From contig NZ_JABJQY010000002.1 of the NCBI RefSeq assembly GCF_013155375.1, forward strand, positions 558,001 to 622,000: DNA of 64,000 nt. Reading direction: 5' to 3'. Source of the DNA: Nocardioides sp. zg-1308. Its GTDB lineage: Bacteria > Actinomycetota > Actinomycetes > Propionibacteriales > Nocardioidaceae. A program made the translations under genes and the position numbers. The notes beneath the pieces are model-generated. The model did no database searches, had not been told where the DNA came from, and was given only the letters and a program-made list of their open reading frames with translations. Positions 39,446-49,159 of the stretch are shown here, piece by piece; positions within the stretch are counted from its first letter, which is position 1, and every line of letters starts with the position of its first letter.

Positions 39446-39474
39446 AAAGTACCCTTTCGAAAGACGTCTTGCAA
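39446..39474 (-). promoter_or_regulatory. Leaderless promoter with operator in the spacer, ArsR-MFS operon
   Basis: -35 TTGCAA (39469-39474), a 17-bp spacer and -10 TACTTT (39446-39451) on the minus strand; the start codon at 39439 is the seventh base after it. The perfect palindrome CTTTCGAAAG (39454-39463) lies inside the spacer, where a bound repressor would block RNA polymerase. Confidence 0.7.
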
Positions 39475-39483
39475 TAGGTCTCG

Positions 39484-39933
39484 TCAGGGATCCTCGGCCT
39501 GAGCGGCGCAGGACGCGCACTCGCCGAAGATGGCCAGGTGGCCCACGTCGACGGTGAAGCCGTCCTCCGCCAGCGCGGCCACGAGCGGGCCCACGAGCTC
39601 GGTGTCGTAGGAGCGCACCGAGTCGCAGCGCCGGCACACGACGTGGACGTGCTCATGCTCCAGGGTCGAGTGGTAGGTCGGCGCCCGGTCGCTCAGGTGG
39701 GCGTGGCGCACCAGCCCGAGCTCCTCGAGCACCTCCAGGGTGCGGTAGACAGTGGAGGCGTTCACGGAGCTGACCTGGCCGCGGACGTGGGCGAGCACCT
39801 CGTCCGGGGTGGCGTGCCGCAGCTCCTCGACCGCCCGCAGGATCAGCTGGCGCTGCGGGGTGAGCCGCAGGCCCTGCTCGCGGAGCCGGGTGGCCAGGCT
39901 CTCCTCGGACCCTGTCGCCGCGTCGTCGCTCAT
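39484..39933 (-). CDS. Fur-family metal-dependent regulator
   Basis: A 149-residue regulator. The DNA-binding helix region is LTPQRQLILRAVEEL and STVYRTLEVLEELGLV. The metal site HEHVHVVCRRC includes one CxxC (Cys100, Cys103), and a second CxxC lies near the C-terminus (Cys139, Cys142), the structural zinc site of Fur/Zur proteins. Iron or zinc specificity cannot be decided. It follows the FABP-like gene by 15 bp. Confidence 0.9.
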   Translation of the reverse strand: MSDDAATGSEESLATRLREQGLRLTPQRQLILRAVEELRHATPDEVLAHVRGQVSSVNASTVYRTLEVLEELGLVRHAHLSDRAPTYHSTLEHEHVHVVCRRCDSVRSYDTELVGPLVAALAEDGFTVDVGHLAIFGECASCAAQAEDP

Positions 39934-39948
39934 CGGTGGCTCATGTGC

Positions 39949-40443
39949 TCAGGCCCGTTGCAGGCGCGCCCACGTGTGCGGCTGGAGCTCCTGGCCGACC
40001 GCGGCGAGGTCGTTGGCGTAGAGCAGGTCGCCCTCGACGTTGCCGTACATGCGCGACCCCGCCGTGACCTCCTTGGCGGTCTCGGTGAAGGAGACGCCGG
40101 CCGTGTGGATCTCCAGCTTGCCGCCCTCGGCCTCGCCGTACCAGATCTCGGAGATGCCGGTGTTGTGCGCGAGGAGCAGCTCGACCTTGCCCGGCTCGGG
40201 GCAGCGCAGGAAGCCGGTCTCCATCGCGCCGTCGCGGACGAACTCGCCGGCCCCGTCGACGATCCAGGCGCGCGACATGTAGTGGAAGAACGGCCGGCCG
40301 TCGTGGGTGAAGATGAGCTCCTGGCCGAACTGGAAGGACTCGATCGTCGGGTACGCCCCGTGGCCGTTGCCGCGCCACGTGCCGAGCAGCCACGCGACGG
40401 GGCCGCAGTTGGGGTGCAGGTTGTCCGGCAGCTCGAAGGGCAT
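39949..40443 (-). CDS. FABP-like nitrobindin family protein
   Basis: A 164-residue beta-barrel protein. LLGTWRGNGHGAYPTIESF is the nitrobindin motif GxWxGxGxGxYP, and the C-terminal ANDLAAVGQELQPHTWARL contains the haem-ligand-type His. Members bind ferric haem and handle nitric oxide or peroxynitrite. It is cotranscribed with the Fur gene and divergent from the DsrE gene (22 bp). Confidence 0.87.
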   Translation of the reverse strand: MPFELPDNLHPNCGPVAWLLGTWRGNGHGAYPTIESFQFGQELIFTHDGRPFFHYMSRAWIVDGAGEFVRDGAMETGFLRCPEPGKVELLLAHNTGISEIWYGEAEGGKLEIHTAGVSFTETAKEVTAGSRMYGNVEGDLLYANDLAAVGQELQPHTWARLQRA

Positions 40444-40465
40444 GGCCTCACTCTAGTGTGGCTCC

Positions 40466-40828
40466 ATGGCTCGCTCACTCGTCGTCAAGGTCACCTGCGG
40501 AGCCGAGGACGCCGAGCGGTGCAACCAGGGATTCACGGTGGCGGCGGCCGCCGCCGCTGCCGGCGCCGAGGTCTCGCTCTGGCTCACGGGGCAGGCCGCC
40601 TGGTTCGGGGTCCCCGGACGCGCCGAGGAGTTCCGGCTCGACCTCGCCACGCCGCTCGACCAGCTCGTGGCGGCGGTCCTGATGAGCGGGTCGATCACCG
40701 TCTGCTCGCAGTGCGCCGCCCGCCGCGGCATCGTCGAGGCCGACCTGCGCGAGGGCGTCCGCATCGCCGGCGCGGCGGTGTTCGCCGAGCAGGTGCTGGG
40801 CGACGGCGTGCAGGCGCTCGTCTACTGA
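40466..40828 (+). CDS. DsrE-like sulfur-relay family protein
   Basis: A 120-residue single-domain protein of the DsrE/F fold ([36 protein letters not shown]). Two Cys in [12 protein letters not shown] form a CxxC and could carry persulfide. The start ATG 40466 is 22 bp from the divergent FABP-like gene. It fits the sulfur-transfer theme of the window, but the partner is unknown. Confidence 0.84.
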   Translation: MARSLVVKVTCGAEDAERCNQGFTVAAAAAAAGAEVSLWLTGQAAWFGVPGRAEEFRLDLATPLDQLVAAVLMSGSITVCSQCAARRGIVEADLREGVRIAGAAVFAEQVLGDGVQALVY

Positions 40829-40840
40829 TCCGGCTGCTCG

Positions 40841-40862
40841 CGACGTCACCGCGCGTTCACCT
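40841..40862 (+). promoter_or_regulatory. PHO-box-like direct repeat upstream of ppk
   Basis: CGACGTCACCG and CGCGTTCACCT occur in tandem with an 11-bp period, matching the GTTCACC-type direct repeats bound by PhoP in actinobacteria. The site ends 22 bp before the ppk start, so ppk would belong to the phosphate regulon. Confidence 0.55.
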
Positions 40863-40883
40863 TCCGGTGCCACACTGGGCGGC

Positions 40884-43061
40884 ATGTCCGACCCGGCCAC
40901 CCTGACCAGCGCAGCCTCCCCGTCGGTCGAGGAAGGGCCGGTGGCCGAGCCGTTCGGCCACCCCACCGACACCTTCGACGTCGAGCCGCCCTACCTGCCC
41001 GACGCCGCCGCCATCGAGGCGGTGGAGAAGTTCGAGGACCGCTTCATCGACCGCGAGACCTCGTGGGTCCGGTTCAACCAGCGCGTGCTGGAGCTGGCCG
41101 AGGACCCGCGACTCCCGCTGCTGGAGCGGGCCCGCTTCCTGGCGATCTTCGCCAGCAACCTCGACGAGTTCTTCATGGTGCGCGTGGCCGGCCTCAAGCG
41201 GCGCATCGACGCGGGCGTCGCGGTCCGCGCGGCGAGCGGCCTCATGCCGCGCGAGCAGCTCGAGCAGCTCTGGACCGGCAGCCGCGCGCTGATGGAGCGG
41301 CACGCCCGCGCCCTCGCCGACCTGCTCCCCGAGCTCGGCGCGCAGGGGATCGAGATCGTGCGCTGGTCCGAGCTCGACCGCGAGGAGCAGAAGGTCTGCA
41401 AGAAGCTCTTCAAGGACCGGATCTTCCCCGTCCTCACGCCGCTGGCCGTCGACCCGGCGCACCCCTTCCCCTACATCTCCGGGCTCTCGCTCAACCTCGC
41501 CGTCGTGGTCCGCCACCCCAAGACCGGCACGGAGCACTTCGCGCGGGTCAAGGTGCCGCCCACCTTCGGCCGGTTCGTCGGGCTGGGCAACCAGCGCTTC
41601 GTGCCGATCGAGGACGTCATCGGCGAGCACCTCAAGAAGCTCTTCCCCGGTATGGAGGTGCTCGGCGCCCACACGTTCCGGGTCACCCGCAACGAGGACC
41701 TCGAGGTCGAGGAGGACGACGCCGAGAACCTGCTCAAGGCCCTCGAGAAGGAGCTGCTGCGCCGGCGCTTCGGCGCGCCCGTGCGGCTGGAGGTCGAGGA
41801 GTCGATCGACCCCAAGGTGCTCGACCTGCTGGTGTCCGAGCTCGGTGTCGGCCGGGGCGAGGTGGTCTCCCTGCCGGGTCCGCTCGACCTGACCGGTCTG
41901 CACTCCATCGCCGACCTGCCCCGTGACGACCTCAAGTACGCCGCGTTCCTGCCCACGACGCACCTGCAGCTGGCCGAGGTCGAGTCGTCGTCGCCCGTCG
42001 ACGTGTTCGACTCGGTGGCCCGTCACGACGTGCTGCTGCACCACCCCTACGACTCCTTCGCCACGTCGGTGCAGCGCTTCCTCGAGCAGGCGGCCGCCGA
42101 CCCGCACGTGCTGGCGATCAAGCAGACCCTCTACCGCACCTCCGGCGACAGCCCGATCATCGAGGCGCTCATCGACGCGGCGCAGGCCGGCAAGCAGGTC
42201 CTGGTGATCGTGGAGATCAAGGCCCGGTTCGACGAGCAGGCCAACATCCGCTGGGCGCGCAAGCTCGAGCACGCCGGCTGCCACGTGGTCTACGGGCTCG
42301 TCGGGCTCAAGACCCACTGCAAGCTGTCCATGGTCGTCCGCGACGAGCCGGACGGCATCAAGCGCTACGTCCACCTCGGGACTGGCAACTACAACCCCAA
42401 GACGGCCCGCGTCTACGAGGACCTCGGCCTGCTCACCGCGGACCCCGAGATCGGCGAGGACGTGGCGCTGCTCTTCAACAACCTCTCGGGGATCAGCCGC
42501 AACCGCACCTACGACCACCTCATGGTCGCGCCCCACAGCGTGCGCGAGGGCCTGGTCGCCCAGATCCACCAGGAGATCGCCCACCACGAGGCCGGGCGCC
42601 GGTCCGGCGTACGCATCAAGGCCAACTCGATCGTCGACGAGGCCGTCATCGACGCGCTCTACCTCGCCTCGCAGGCCGGCGTGCCGGTCGAGCTGGTCGT
42701 GCGCGGCATCTGTGCGCTGCGCCCGGGCGTGCCCGGGCTGTCCGAGAGCATCCGGGTGCGGTCGGTCCTGGGCCGGTTCCTCGAGCACAGCCGGGTCTTC
42801 TGGTTCGAGAACGCCGGCGACCCGGCCGCGTGGATCGGCTCGGCCGACATGATGCACCGCAACCTCGACCGTCGTGTCGAGGTGCTCGTACGCCTGCGTG
42901 ACACGCACGTCGTCGAGCAGGTCCGCGAGCTGCTGGACCTGTCCCTCGACCCCGCCACGACGGCGTGGGACCTGGGCCCCGACGGCGAGTGGACGCTGCG
43001 CACCGGTGAGCGGCACCTGCAGGACGAGCTCATCGCCCGGCAGCGCAGCAGGCGTCGCTGA
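40884..43061 (+). CDS. ppk: Polyphosphate kinase
   Basis: Reversibly makes polyphosphate from ATP. The 725-residue length fits Ppk1. The N-terminal domain has [19 protein letters not shown] and [14 protein letters not shown], and the phospholipase-D-like core contains the autophosphorylated His497 in [12 protein letters not shown], followed by [15 protein letters not shown] ATP-binding segments. A PHO-box-like repeat precedes it. It heads the phosphate block with DUF47-Pit downstream and pst genes facing it. Confidence 0.95.
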   Translation: MSDPATLTSAASPSVEEGPVAEPFGHPTDTFDVEPPYLPDAAAIEAVEKFEDRFIDRETSWVRFNQRVLELAEDPRLPLLERARFLAIFASNLDEFFMVRVAGLKRRIDAGVAVRAASGLMPREQLEQLWTGSRALMERHARALADLLPELGAQGIEIVRWSELDREEQKVCKKLFKDRIFPVLTPLAVDPAHPFPYISGLSLNLAVVVRHPKTGTEHFARVKVPPTFGRFVGLGNQRFVPIEDVIGEHLKKLFPGMEVLGAHTFRVTRNEDLEVEEDDAENLLKALEKELLRRRFGAPVRLEVEESIDPKVLDLLVSELGVGRGEVVSLPGPLDLTGLHSIADLPRDDLKYAAFLPTTHLQLAEVESSSPVDVFDSVARHDVLLHHPYDSFATSVQRFLEQAAADPHVLAIKQTLYRTSGDSPIIEALIDAAQAGKQVLVIVEIKARFDEQANIRWARKLEHAGCHVVYGLVGLKTHCKLSMVVRDEPDGIKRYVHLGTGNYNPKTARVYEDLGLLTADPEIGEDVALLFNNLSGISRNRTYDHLMVAPHSVREGLVAQIHQEIAHHEAGRRSGVRIKANSIVDEAVIDALYLASQAGVPVELVVRGICALRPGVPGLSESIRVRSVLGRFLEHSRVFWFENAGDPAAWIGSADMMHRNLDRRVEVLVRLRDTHVVEQVRELLDLSLDPATTAWDLGPDGEWTLRTGERHLQDELIARQRSRRR

Positions 43062-43200
43062 GGCAGCGCCCGGACGGCGGCGCCCCCGCGCGTGCGGCAC
43101 GGGTCACACCCGGGGCCGCACCGGGGCTCACGGTTGCGTCCCGAGGCGCCTGACCCCCTAGCATGAGCCCGGTTCATCCGCCCCCCGTTCGGAGTTCACC

Positions 43201-43818
43201 GTGCGTTTGAAGTTCCGCCCTGTCGACAGCTCGTTCTACGACTTGTTCAGCGAAGCCGCAGCCCACCTGGTCGTCGGGTCCCAGCTCCTCAGCGAGATGC
43301 TGTCCGCGGGCAACTCCAAGGCCGAGATCGCCCAGCGCATGCGCGAGGCCGAGCACGCCGCGGACGAGACCACCCACTCGATCATCCGCCGGGTCAACAG
43401 CACGTTCGTGACCCCGTTCGACCGCGAGGACATCTACTCCCTCGCCTCGGCGCTCGACGACGTGATGGACATGATGGACGAGGCCGTCGACCTGGTCCTC
43501 CTCTACGAGGTCACCTCGCTGCCGCCCGAGACGACCCAGCAGGTCGAGGTGCTGCAGCGCTGTGCCGAGCTCACCGCCGCCGCCATGCCGATGCTGGAGT
43601 CGATGGGCTCGCTCGACGAGTACTGGATCGAGATCAACCGCCTCGAGAACACCGGTGACAAGTCCTACCGCCGGATCCTCGCCAACCTCTTCAGCGGCGA
43701 GTACGAGGCCCTCGAGGTGATGAAGCTCAAGGACATCGTCGAGTCGCTCGAGGGGGCGATCGACGCCTTCGAGAAGGTCGCCAACATCGTGGAGCAGATC
43801 GCCGTCAAGGAGTCGTAA
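43201..43818 (+). CDS. DUF47 (PhoU-like) accessory of the Pit transporter
   Basis: A 205-residue all-helical protein of the DUF47/TIGR00153 family (FLPVDSSFYDLF-type start; LASALDDVMDMMDEAVDL). It is thought to control the low-affinity phosphate transporter encoded 5 bp downstream. The start is GTG 43201. A TAGCAT -10 box (43159-43164) and GTTCATC/GTTCACC half-sites 22 bp apart precede it, so weak PhoP control is possible. Confidence 0.88.
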   Translation: MRLKFRPVDSSFYDLFSEAAAHLVVGSQLLSEMLSAGNSKAEIAQRMREAEHAADETTHSIIRRVNSTFVTPFDREDIYSLASALDDVMDMMDEAVDLVLLYEVTSLPPETTQQVEVLQRCAELTAAAMPMLESMGSLDEYWIEINRLENTGDKSYRRILANLFSGEYEALEVMKLKDIVESLEGAIDAFEKVANIVEQIAVKES

Positions 43819-43823
43819 GACTG

Positions 43824-44819
43824 ATGGAGATCGGCATCATCATCGCCGTCGTCGTCGTCGCCCTGGTGTTCGACTACACCAACGGGTTCCACGATGCGGC
43901 CAACGCGATCGCGACGTCCGTGTCCACCGGCGCGCTCAAGCCCCGGGTGGCCCTGGCCATGGCGGCGGTCATGAACTTCGTGGGCGCCTTCCTCGGGCAG
44001 AAGGTCGCCCAGACCGTGTCGGAGACGATCGACCCCGGAGACGGGGTCCACGGCCTCGTCATCGTGATGTGCGGCCTGCTGGGCGCGATCACCTGGAACC
44101 TCATCACCTGGTACTACGGCCTGCCGTCCTCGTCCTCGCACGCCCTCATCGGCGGCCTGGTCGGCGCAGCCGTGGCCGCCGGCGCCACCGCCAACTGGTC
44201 CGTGGTGCTGGAGAAGGTCGTGCTGCCCATGTTCATCTCGCCGCTGGTGGCCTTCAGCCTCGGGTTCGCGGTGATGCTCGGGATCATGTGGGCCTTCCGC
44301 AACGCCAACCCCGGCCGCGCCAACCGAGGCTTCAAGGTCGCCCAGACGGTGTCCGCCGCGGCGATGGCGCTCGGCCACGGCCTCCAGGACGCCCAGAAGA
44401 CGATGGGCGTGATCTTCCTGGCGCTGCTCACCGGCGGCTACGTCGCCGCCGACGACCCCCTCCCCCTGTGGGTCATCGTCGCCGCCGCGACCGCGATCTC
44501 GCTCGGCACCTGGTCGGGCGGCTGGCGCATCATGCGCACCCTGGGCCGCCGCATCATCCACCTCGACCCGGCCCGCGGGTTCGCGGCGGAGTCGGTGGCG
44601 GCCTCGGTCCTCTACTCGACGGCCTACGTCTTCGAGGCGCCGATCTCGACCACCCACACCATCACCTCCGCGGTCATGGGCGTGGGCGCCACCAAGCGGC
44701 TCTCGGCCGTGCGCTGGGGCGTGGCGAAGTCGATCCTGACCGCGTGGGTCCTCACCTTCCCGGCCGCCGCCTTCGTCGCGGCGGTCTGCTACTGGATCGC
44801 GCGCATCTTCCTCCCCTGA
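43824..44819 (+). CDS. pit: Low-affinity inorganic phosphate transporter
   Basis: A 331-residue PiT-family symporter with about ten helices and the two PiT signatures: DYTNGFHDAANAIATSVSTG near the start (G-x-N-D-type motif) and the C-terminal half STAYVFEAPISTTHTITSAV. It cotransports metal phosphate with protons. It follows DUF47 by 5 bp, the usual pairing. Confidence 0.94.
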   Translation: MEIGIIIAVVVVALVFDYTNGFHDAANAIATSVSTGALKPRVALAMAAVMNFVGAFLGQKVAQTVSETIDPGDGVHGLVIVMCGLLGAITWNLITWYYGLPSSSSHALIGGLVGAAVAAGATANWSVVLEKVVLPMFISPLVAFSLGFAVMLGIMWAFRNANPGRANRGFKVAQTVSAAAMALGHGLQDAQKTMGVIFLALLTGGYVAADDPLPLWVIVAAATAISLGTWSGGWRIMRTLGRRIIHLDPARGFAAESVAASVLYSTAYVFEAPISTTHTITSAVMGVGATKRLSAVRWGVAKSILTAWVLTFPAAAFVAAVCYWIARIFLP

Positions 44820-44840
44820 CCCGCCCGCCCTCCTCCCCCG

Positions 44841-44865
44841 CTGCGTCATACGGAGCCGCACCCAT
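44841..44865 (+). repeat. Half-copy of a 23-25 bp repeat (CTGCGTCAT type)
   Basis: CTGCGTCATACGGAGCCGCA and following bases match the left arm of the hairpin at 45017-45064 with two mismatches in 25 bp. The two direct copies flank a 151-bp segment with a probable gene remnant. Confidence 0.6.
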
Positions 44866-44979
44866 GCGCGCGGTTCGCACGTCGGCCCGGACCTCGGCGC
44901 GGCTGAGGCCCGCGGCGTAGAGCTGCGTGCGCGAGATCGCTCCCGCCTGTGGATCCCCAGGGCGGGAGCCGACCTGTGG
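44842..44979 (-). pseudogene. Possible remnant of an AbiEi/DUF559-type N-terminal winged helix
   Basis: The minus-strand frame reads AGAISRTQLYAAGLSRAEVR followed by ADVRTARMG. This resembles the N-terminal winged helix of AbiEi-like or DUF559 proteins (ISRRQLxAxGLSxxxVRxxV pattern). No start codon, ribosome site or downstream body exists, so if real it is a degraded fragment in the 394-bp gap between pit and pstB. Similarity is judged by eye and could be chance. Confidence 0.3.
44939..44969 (+). terminator. Hairpin downstream of pit
   Basis: GCTCCCGCC pairs with GGCGGGAGC around a 13-base loop, 119 bp after the pit stop. It might end pit or pstB transcripts (convergent genes). Confidence 0.4.
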
Positions 44980-45016
44980 ACGGCGGGTGGCCCACCACCC
45001 CCAGCCGGACGCAGAA

Positions 45017-45064
45017 CTGCGTCATCCGGATCCGCACCCATCGGGTCGGATCCGTATGACGCAG
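45017..45064. repeat. Large inverted repeat between pit and pstB
   Basis: A 23-base left arm beginning CTGCGTCATCCGGATCCG, an ATC loop, and a 22-base right arm ending CGTATGACGCAG form a near-perfect stem with one substitution and one bulge. The rest of the gap up to 45213 shows no gene. Confidence 0.7.
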
Positions 45065-45213
45065 GGAGGGATGAGCAGACCCGGGGTGGCGAGGGACGTC
45101 CTGGTGGGTTGACCCCCCGATCGAGCCACCAGGACGCGCCTCACCACCCCGGACCGGCGGTGCCGGCGCGCGCGTGCCGGGGCACGGTGGGCGCCGACCC
45201 GCCGCAGAGGCGA

Positions 45214-46089
45214 TCAGCCGAAGCGGCCGGAGATGTAGTCCTCGGTGCGCTTGTCGTTGGGGTTGGAGAAGATCGTCGAGGTGAGGTCGTACTCGACGAG
45301 CAGGCCGGTCCGGTTGCCCGTGGTCTCGTCGGGGCGGGCGGTGAAGAACGCCGTCCGGTCCGAGACGCGTGCCGCCTGCTGCATGTTGTGGGTCACGACG
45401 ATGATCGTGTACTCGTTGCGCAGCTCGAGCATGAGGTCCTCGACGCGGGCCGTGGCGATCGGGTCGAGCGCGGAGCACGGCTCGTCCATGAGGATGACGT
45501 CGGGCTTCGTGGCGATGGTGCGGGCGATGCACAGCCGCTGCTGCTGACCGCCGGAGAGACCGTACGCCGACTGCTTGAGCTTGTCCTTGACCTCGTCCCA
45601 GAGCGCGGCGCCGCGCAGCGCCCCCTCGACCAGGTCGTCCATGTCGTCGACCTTCATGCCGGTGACCCGCGGGCCGTAGGCGATGTTGTCGTAGATCGAC
45701 TTGGGGAACGGGTTGGGCTTCTGGAAGACCATCCCGATCTGGGTGCGGACGGCGATGGGGTCCACGTTCTTCTCGTAGATGTCCTGGCCGTGGTAGAGCA
45801 CCTCTCCCTCGACGCGCGCGCCGGTGACGAGGTCGTTCATCCTGTTCAGGCACCGCAGGACCGTGGACTTGCCACAGCCTGACGGCCCGATCATCGCGGT
45901 GATCTCGTGCCGGCCGTAGGAGAGGTTCACGTCGTGCACGGCGTGGAAGTCGCCGTAGAACACGTTGAGGTCGCGCGTCTCCATCACCGGGTTGACCGGG
46001 GACTCGGGGAGCCGCCGCTCGGCGTTGACGTGGACGTCGCCGAGCGTGCCCATCTGGGGGAACGTGTCGGAGGAAGTGGCTGAAGCCAT
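45214..46089 (-). CDS. pstB: Phosphate ABC transporter ATP-binding protein
   Basis: A 291-residue ATPase. Walker A is GPSGCGKST, the signature [13 protein letters not shown] and Walker [14 protein letters not shown], all typical of PstB, as are [13 protein letters not shown] and [17 protein letters not shown]. It powers PstCA. The start is set at ATG 46089; about 30 N-terminal residues are extra relative to many PstB, so a later in-frame start is possible. Last gene of pstSCAB. Confidence 0.95.
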   Translation of the reverse strand: MASATSSDTFPQMGTLGDVHVNAERRLPESPVNPVMETRDLNVFYGDFHAVHDVNLSYGRHEITAMIGPSGCGKSTVLRCLNRMNDLVTGARVEGEVLYHGQDIYEKNVDPIAVRTQIGMVFQKPNPFPKSIYDNIAYGPRVTGMKVDDMDDLVEGALRGAALWDEVKDKLKQSAYGLSGGQQQRLCIARTIATKPDVILMDEPCSALDPIATARVEDLMLELRNEYTIIVVTHNMQQAARVSDRTAFFTARPDETTGNRTGLLVEYDLTSTIFSNPNDKRTEDYISGRFG

Positions 46090-46103
46090 GTCGAGTGTCT
46101 CTC

Positions 46104-47015
46104 TCACCAGGATCGCTGGAACTTGTTGCGGATGAAGATGGCCAGGGCGTTCAGCCCGAGGACCATCGCAAGCAGGACGATGATGGCGGCCGAGGCGGCC
46201 TGCCTCAGCTCCTCGCGGGACTGGGAGGTCAGCGAGTAGATCTGCATCGGGAGGGCGGTGATCGGGCTCATGACCCCGGTGGGGTCGAAGAGCACGGAGC
46301 CGGCCAGCCCGACGATCACCAGGGGGGCTGCTTCTCCGATGGCACGGGAGAGACCCAGGATGGTCCCGGTCGCGATCCCGGGGATCGCGGAGGGCAGCGT
46401 CTGCCGCCACGTCGTCTGCCACACGGTGGCGCCCAGGGCCAGGGAACCCTGGCGGATGTCCCGCGGGACCGCCCGCACCGCTTCGCGGGTCGTGATGATG
46501 ATGACCGGCAGGATGAGCAGCGCGAGCGCCAGCGCGCCACCGAGCACGGTGCCGGCGTTGCTGAAGCCCATGAGCGCCATGATCGCGACGGCCAGGAGCC
46601 CGTAGACGATGGCCGGTACGGCCGCGAGGTTCTGGAGGTTGACCTCGACGAAGCGGTTCCACCTCGTGGTCGAGTCGGCGAACTCCTCCAGGTAGAGGGC
46701 GGCCGCGATGCCGAGCGGCACGGCCATCAGTGCGGTGAAGACCATCAGCCACAGGCTGCCGAGGATGCCTGCCCGGAACCCGGCCGTCTCGGGCCGGACG
46801 ATGGAGGTGTAGTTGGTGAGGAGCTCCATGTCGAACCGCGGGGCACCCGCGATGGCGGTGTCGACGATCAGTGCCACCAGCACGAGAACGCCGAAGAAGA
46901 GCGAGAACCACAGGCCGATGAGGAAGATCAGCGACACGGGAGTGCGGTCCTTGTTGCGGCCCGTCGCCAGGCTCCGCGTGACCTCGCGAGCAGTGGTCGA
47001 GGCGATGCTGCTCAT
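46104..47015 (-). CDS. pstA: Phosphate ABC transporter permease PstA
   Basis: A 303-residue permease with six or so helices and the EAA loop region ([18 protein letters not shown]). It shares a base overlap with pstC upstream (ATGA) and lies 14 bp before pstB. PstA pairs with PstC to form the channel. Confidence 0.94.
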   Translation of the reverse strand: MSSIASTTAREVTRSLATGRNKDRTPVSLIFLIGLWFSLFFGVLVLVALIVDTAIAGAPRFDMELLTNYTSIVRPETAGFRAGILGSLWLMVFTALMAVPLGIAAALYLEEFADSTTRWNRFVEVNLQNLAAVPAIVYGLLAVAIMALMGFSNAGTVLGGALALALLILPVIIITTREAVRAVPRDIRQGSLALGATVWQTTWRQTLPSAIPGIATGTILGLSRAIGEAAPLVIVGLAGSVLFDPTGVMSPITALPMQIYSLTSQSREELRQAASAAIIVLLAMVLGLNALAIFIRNKFQRSW

Positions 47016-47950
47016 CAGTAGACCTGCCTGAAGCGTCGTACGAAGCTGATGCTGAAGAGGTTCAGCACCAGGGTGATGACGAAGAGCAGCATGCCCACGG
47101 CGAAGAGGTTGTTGTACTCGATCGAGCCGACCGGGTTCTCGCCGCCTGCTGTCTGGGCCATGAAGCCCGTCATCGTCTGCATCCCCTCGCGCGGGTCGAG
47201 GCTGAAGTTCTTGAGCGCCCCGGCCGCGAGCGCCACGATCATCGTCTCGCCGACTGCCCGGGACATCCCCAGGACGACCGCGGCAGCAACACCGGAGAGC
47301 GCAGCCGGGAAGACCACCCGCAGGCTCGTCTGCATCCGGTTGGCGCCCATGGCGTACGAGCCCTGCCGCATCGAGTGCGGCACTGCCGAGAACGCGTCCT
47401 CGGCCAGGGAGGCGATCGTCGGGATGATCATCACCCCCAGCACCAGCCCGGCTGCCAACGCGTTGGTGAAGCCGACGCCGATGTCGAGGATCTCCTGCAG
47501 CAGCGTGGGGGTCACGAAGGTGAGCGCGAAGAATCCGTAGACCACCGACGGGACGCCCGCGAGCAGCTCGACGGTCGGCTTGAGGATCTTGCGGGCCCGC
47601 TTCGAGGCGTACTCGGAGAGGTAGAGCGCGGCACCGAGGCCCAGCGGCACGGCGACCAGCAGCGCGATCACGGTGACCATGAGGGTCGCCGTCACCAGCG
47701 GCAGGACGGCGAACTTGCCCTCCATCGCGAAGAAGTCACCGACCGGGACGTCGCCGAAGAACTCGATCACCGGTTGGATGAGTGCCGCGACGATGCCGAA
47801 CGTGATGGCTATCGACGCGTAGGCGGAGAGCCGCAGGACGACCGTGATCACACGCTCGCCCGGGCGCGACTTCGCCCGGAGGTCGACACCGGCCGGCAGG
47901 CCCGTCCCGGAGGACGGGCCTGCGGCGCCAGTGGTGGCGTTGTTGCTCAT
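47015..47950 (-). CDS. pstC: Phosphate ABC transporter permease PstC
   Basis: A 311-residue permease with the loop [17 protein letters not shown] typical of PstC and the sequence [20 protein letters not shown]. It follows pstS by 20 bp and overlaps pstA by a few bases. Confidence 0.95.
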   Translation of the reverse strand: MSNNATTGAAGPSSGTGLPAGVDLRAKSRPGERVITVVLRLSAYASIAITFGIVAALIQPVIEFFGDVPVGDFFAMEGKFAVLPLVTATLMVTVIALLVAVPLGLGAALYLSEYASKRARKILKPTVELLAGVPSVVYGFFALTFVTPTLLQEILDIGVGFTNALAAGLVLGVMIIPTIASLAEDAFSAVPHSMRQGSYAMGANRMQTSLRVVFPAALSGVAAAVVLGMSRAVGETMIVALAAGALKNFSLDPREGMQTMTGFMAQTAGGENPVGSIEYNNLFAVGMLLFVITLVLNLFSISFVRRFRQVY

Positions 47951-47970
47951 GTCAGGGATCAGGCCTGGCT

Positions 47971-48945
47971 TCAGGAACCGAGGGACTCGAGAGCGGACTG
48001 CGTCTCCGAGTAGAGCTCGTCGCTCAGCGGGATGAACTGACCGATCTCGGCGATGTCCGCGAGGTTCTCGATGTAGAAGTCGACATAGGCCTTCGTCGCC
48101 TCGTTGTCGGTGTACTTCGCGTTGTTGACGTAGATGAAGAGGGGGCGGGCCAGAGGCGTGTACTCGCCGGCCTGAGCGGTCTCGGCGGAGGGCTCGACGC
48201 AGCCGTTGCCGTCGTCGATCGACAGTGCCTTCAGCGTGTCCTGGTTCTCCTCGTAGTAGGTGTAGCCGAAGAAGCCGACCGCACCCTCGGTGCCCCCGAC
48301 GCCCTGGACCAGCACGTTGTCGTCCTCGGAGGACTCGACGTCGTCGCGCAGCGTCTCCGACTCGTCACCGACGACGTCGGCGGCCATGTAGTCGTAGGTG
48401 CCGGAGTCGGTGCCCGGGAAGAAGAAGGAGATCTCCTGGTCGGGGAAGCTCGGGTCGATCTCGTTCCAGTTGGTGGCCTTCGACTGCGGGCCGACGAGGT
48501 CGATGAGCTGGTCCGTGGTGAGGCAGTCGACCTCGAGGTCGGGGTGGACCGCAACCGTCAGGGCGTCGGTGGCGACCTGGAGCTCGGTGTACTCGATCCC
48601 GTTCTCCTCGCACACCGCGACCTCGTCCTCCTCGATGGGACGCGAGGCGTCGGAGATGTCGGTGTCGCCCGTGCAGAAGACCTCGAACCCGCCACCGGTG
48701 CCGGCCTCGCCGACGGTGACCTGGATCTCCGGGTTCTCCTCGTTGAGCAGCTCCTGGGCCGCCACGCTCATCGGGTAGACGGTCGACGAGCCGTCGACGG
48801 CGACGCTGCCGCTGACGCCGCTGGACGAGCCACCCGACTCGCCACCGTCGGATGCGCCGGCGTCGCCGCCGCCGCAGGCGGCCAGGGTGATGGCCAGGAC
48901 GGCCGCACCGGACGCGGTGGCCCAGCGGTGAGAAGTGCGCTTCAC
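47971..48945 (-). CDS. pstS: Phosphate-binding lipoprotein PstS
   Basis: A 324-residue substrate-binding lipoprotein. Lipobox LAAC gives lipidated Cys24, followed by a Gly/Ser-rich linker. Phosphate-binding segments are VDGSSTVYPM, EAGTGGGFEVFCTGDTDISD and FPGTDSGTYDYMA. GTG 48945 has an AGGAG ribosome site seven bases upstream. The PHO-box-like repeat lies upstream at 49021-49039. First gene of pstSCAB. Confidence 0.95.
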   Translation of the reverse strand: MKRTSHRWATASGAAVLAITLAACGGGDAGASDGGESGGSSSGVSGSVAVDGSSTVYPMSVAAQELLNEENPEIQVTVGEAGTGGGFEVFCTGDTDISDASRPIEEDEVAVCEENGIEYTELQVATDALTVAVHPDLEVDCLTTDQLIDLVGPQSKATNWNEIDPSFPDQEISFFFPGTDSGTYDYMAADVVGDESETLRDDVESSEDDNVLVQGVGGTEGAVGFFGYTYYEENQDTLKALSIDDGNGCVEPSAETAQAGEYTPLARPLFIYVNNAKYTDNEATKAYVDFYIENLADIAEIGQFIPLSDELYSETQSALESLGS

Positions 48946-48984
48946 TTCGTTACTCCTGAAGATCTCGGTGTGTTGACAGCGAGG

Positions 48985-49039
48985 ACGCTAAGCAGGGCAG
49001 GAGAACGACCGCGGCGCCGTCGGTGAACGCGCGGTGAAC
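48985..49039 (-). promoter_or_regulatory. PHO box and -10 element of pstSCAB
   Basis: Two exact CGGTGAAC units (49021-49028, 49032-49039) stand 11 bp apart; on the pstS strand they read GTTCACCG, the PhoP half-site pattern. A TAGCGT -10 box (48985-48990) follows with no good -35, as expected where PhoP replaces it. The transcript would start near 48978. Confidence 0.75.
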
Positions 49040-49159
49040 TCGGCTGGACCGGTTGGCGTCACCCATTCGGGCGTGAGACGACGATCACATGAACTCGCCC
49101 GGCCGGGCTTGACGAACACGGACGAGCGGGTCTAGAGGTGCCGCCCGAGCAGCCCTGCG

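Noticed and set aside
40466..40972. Minus-strand frame over the DsrE gene (40475-40972)
   Set aside because: The DsrE family match on the plus strand is clear, and the minus frame has no motif.
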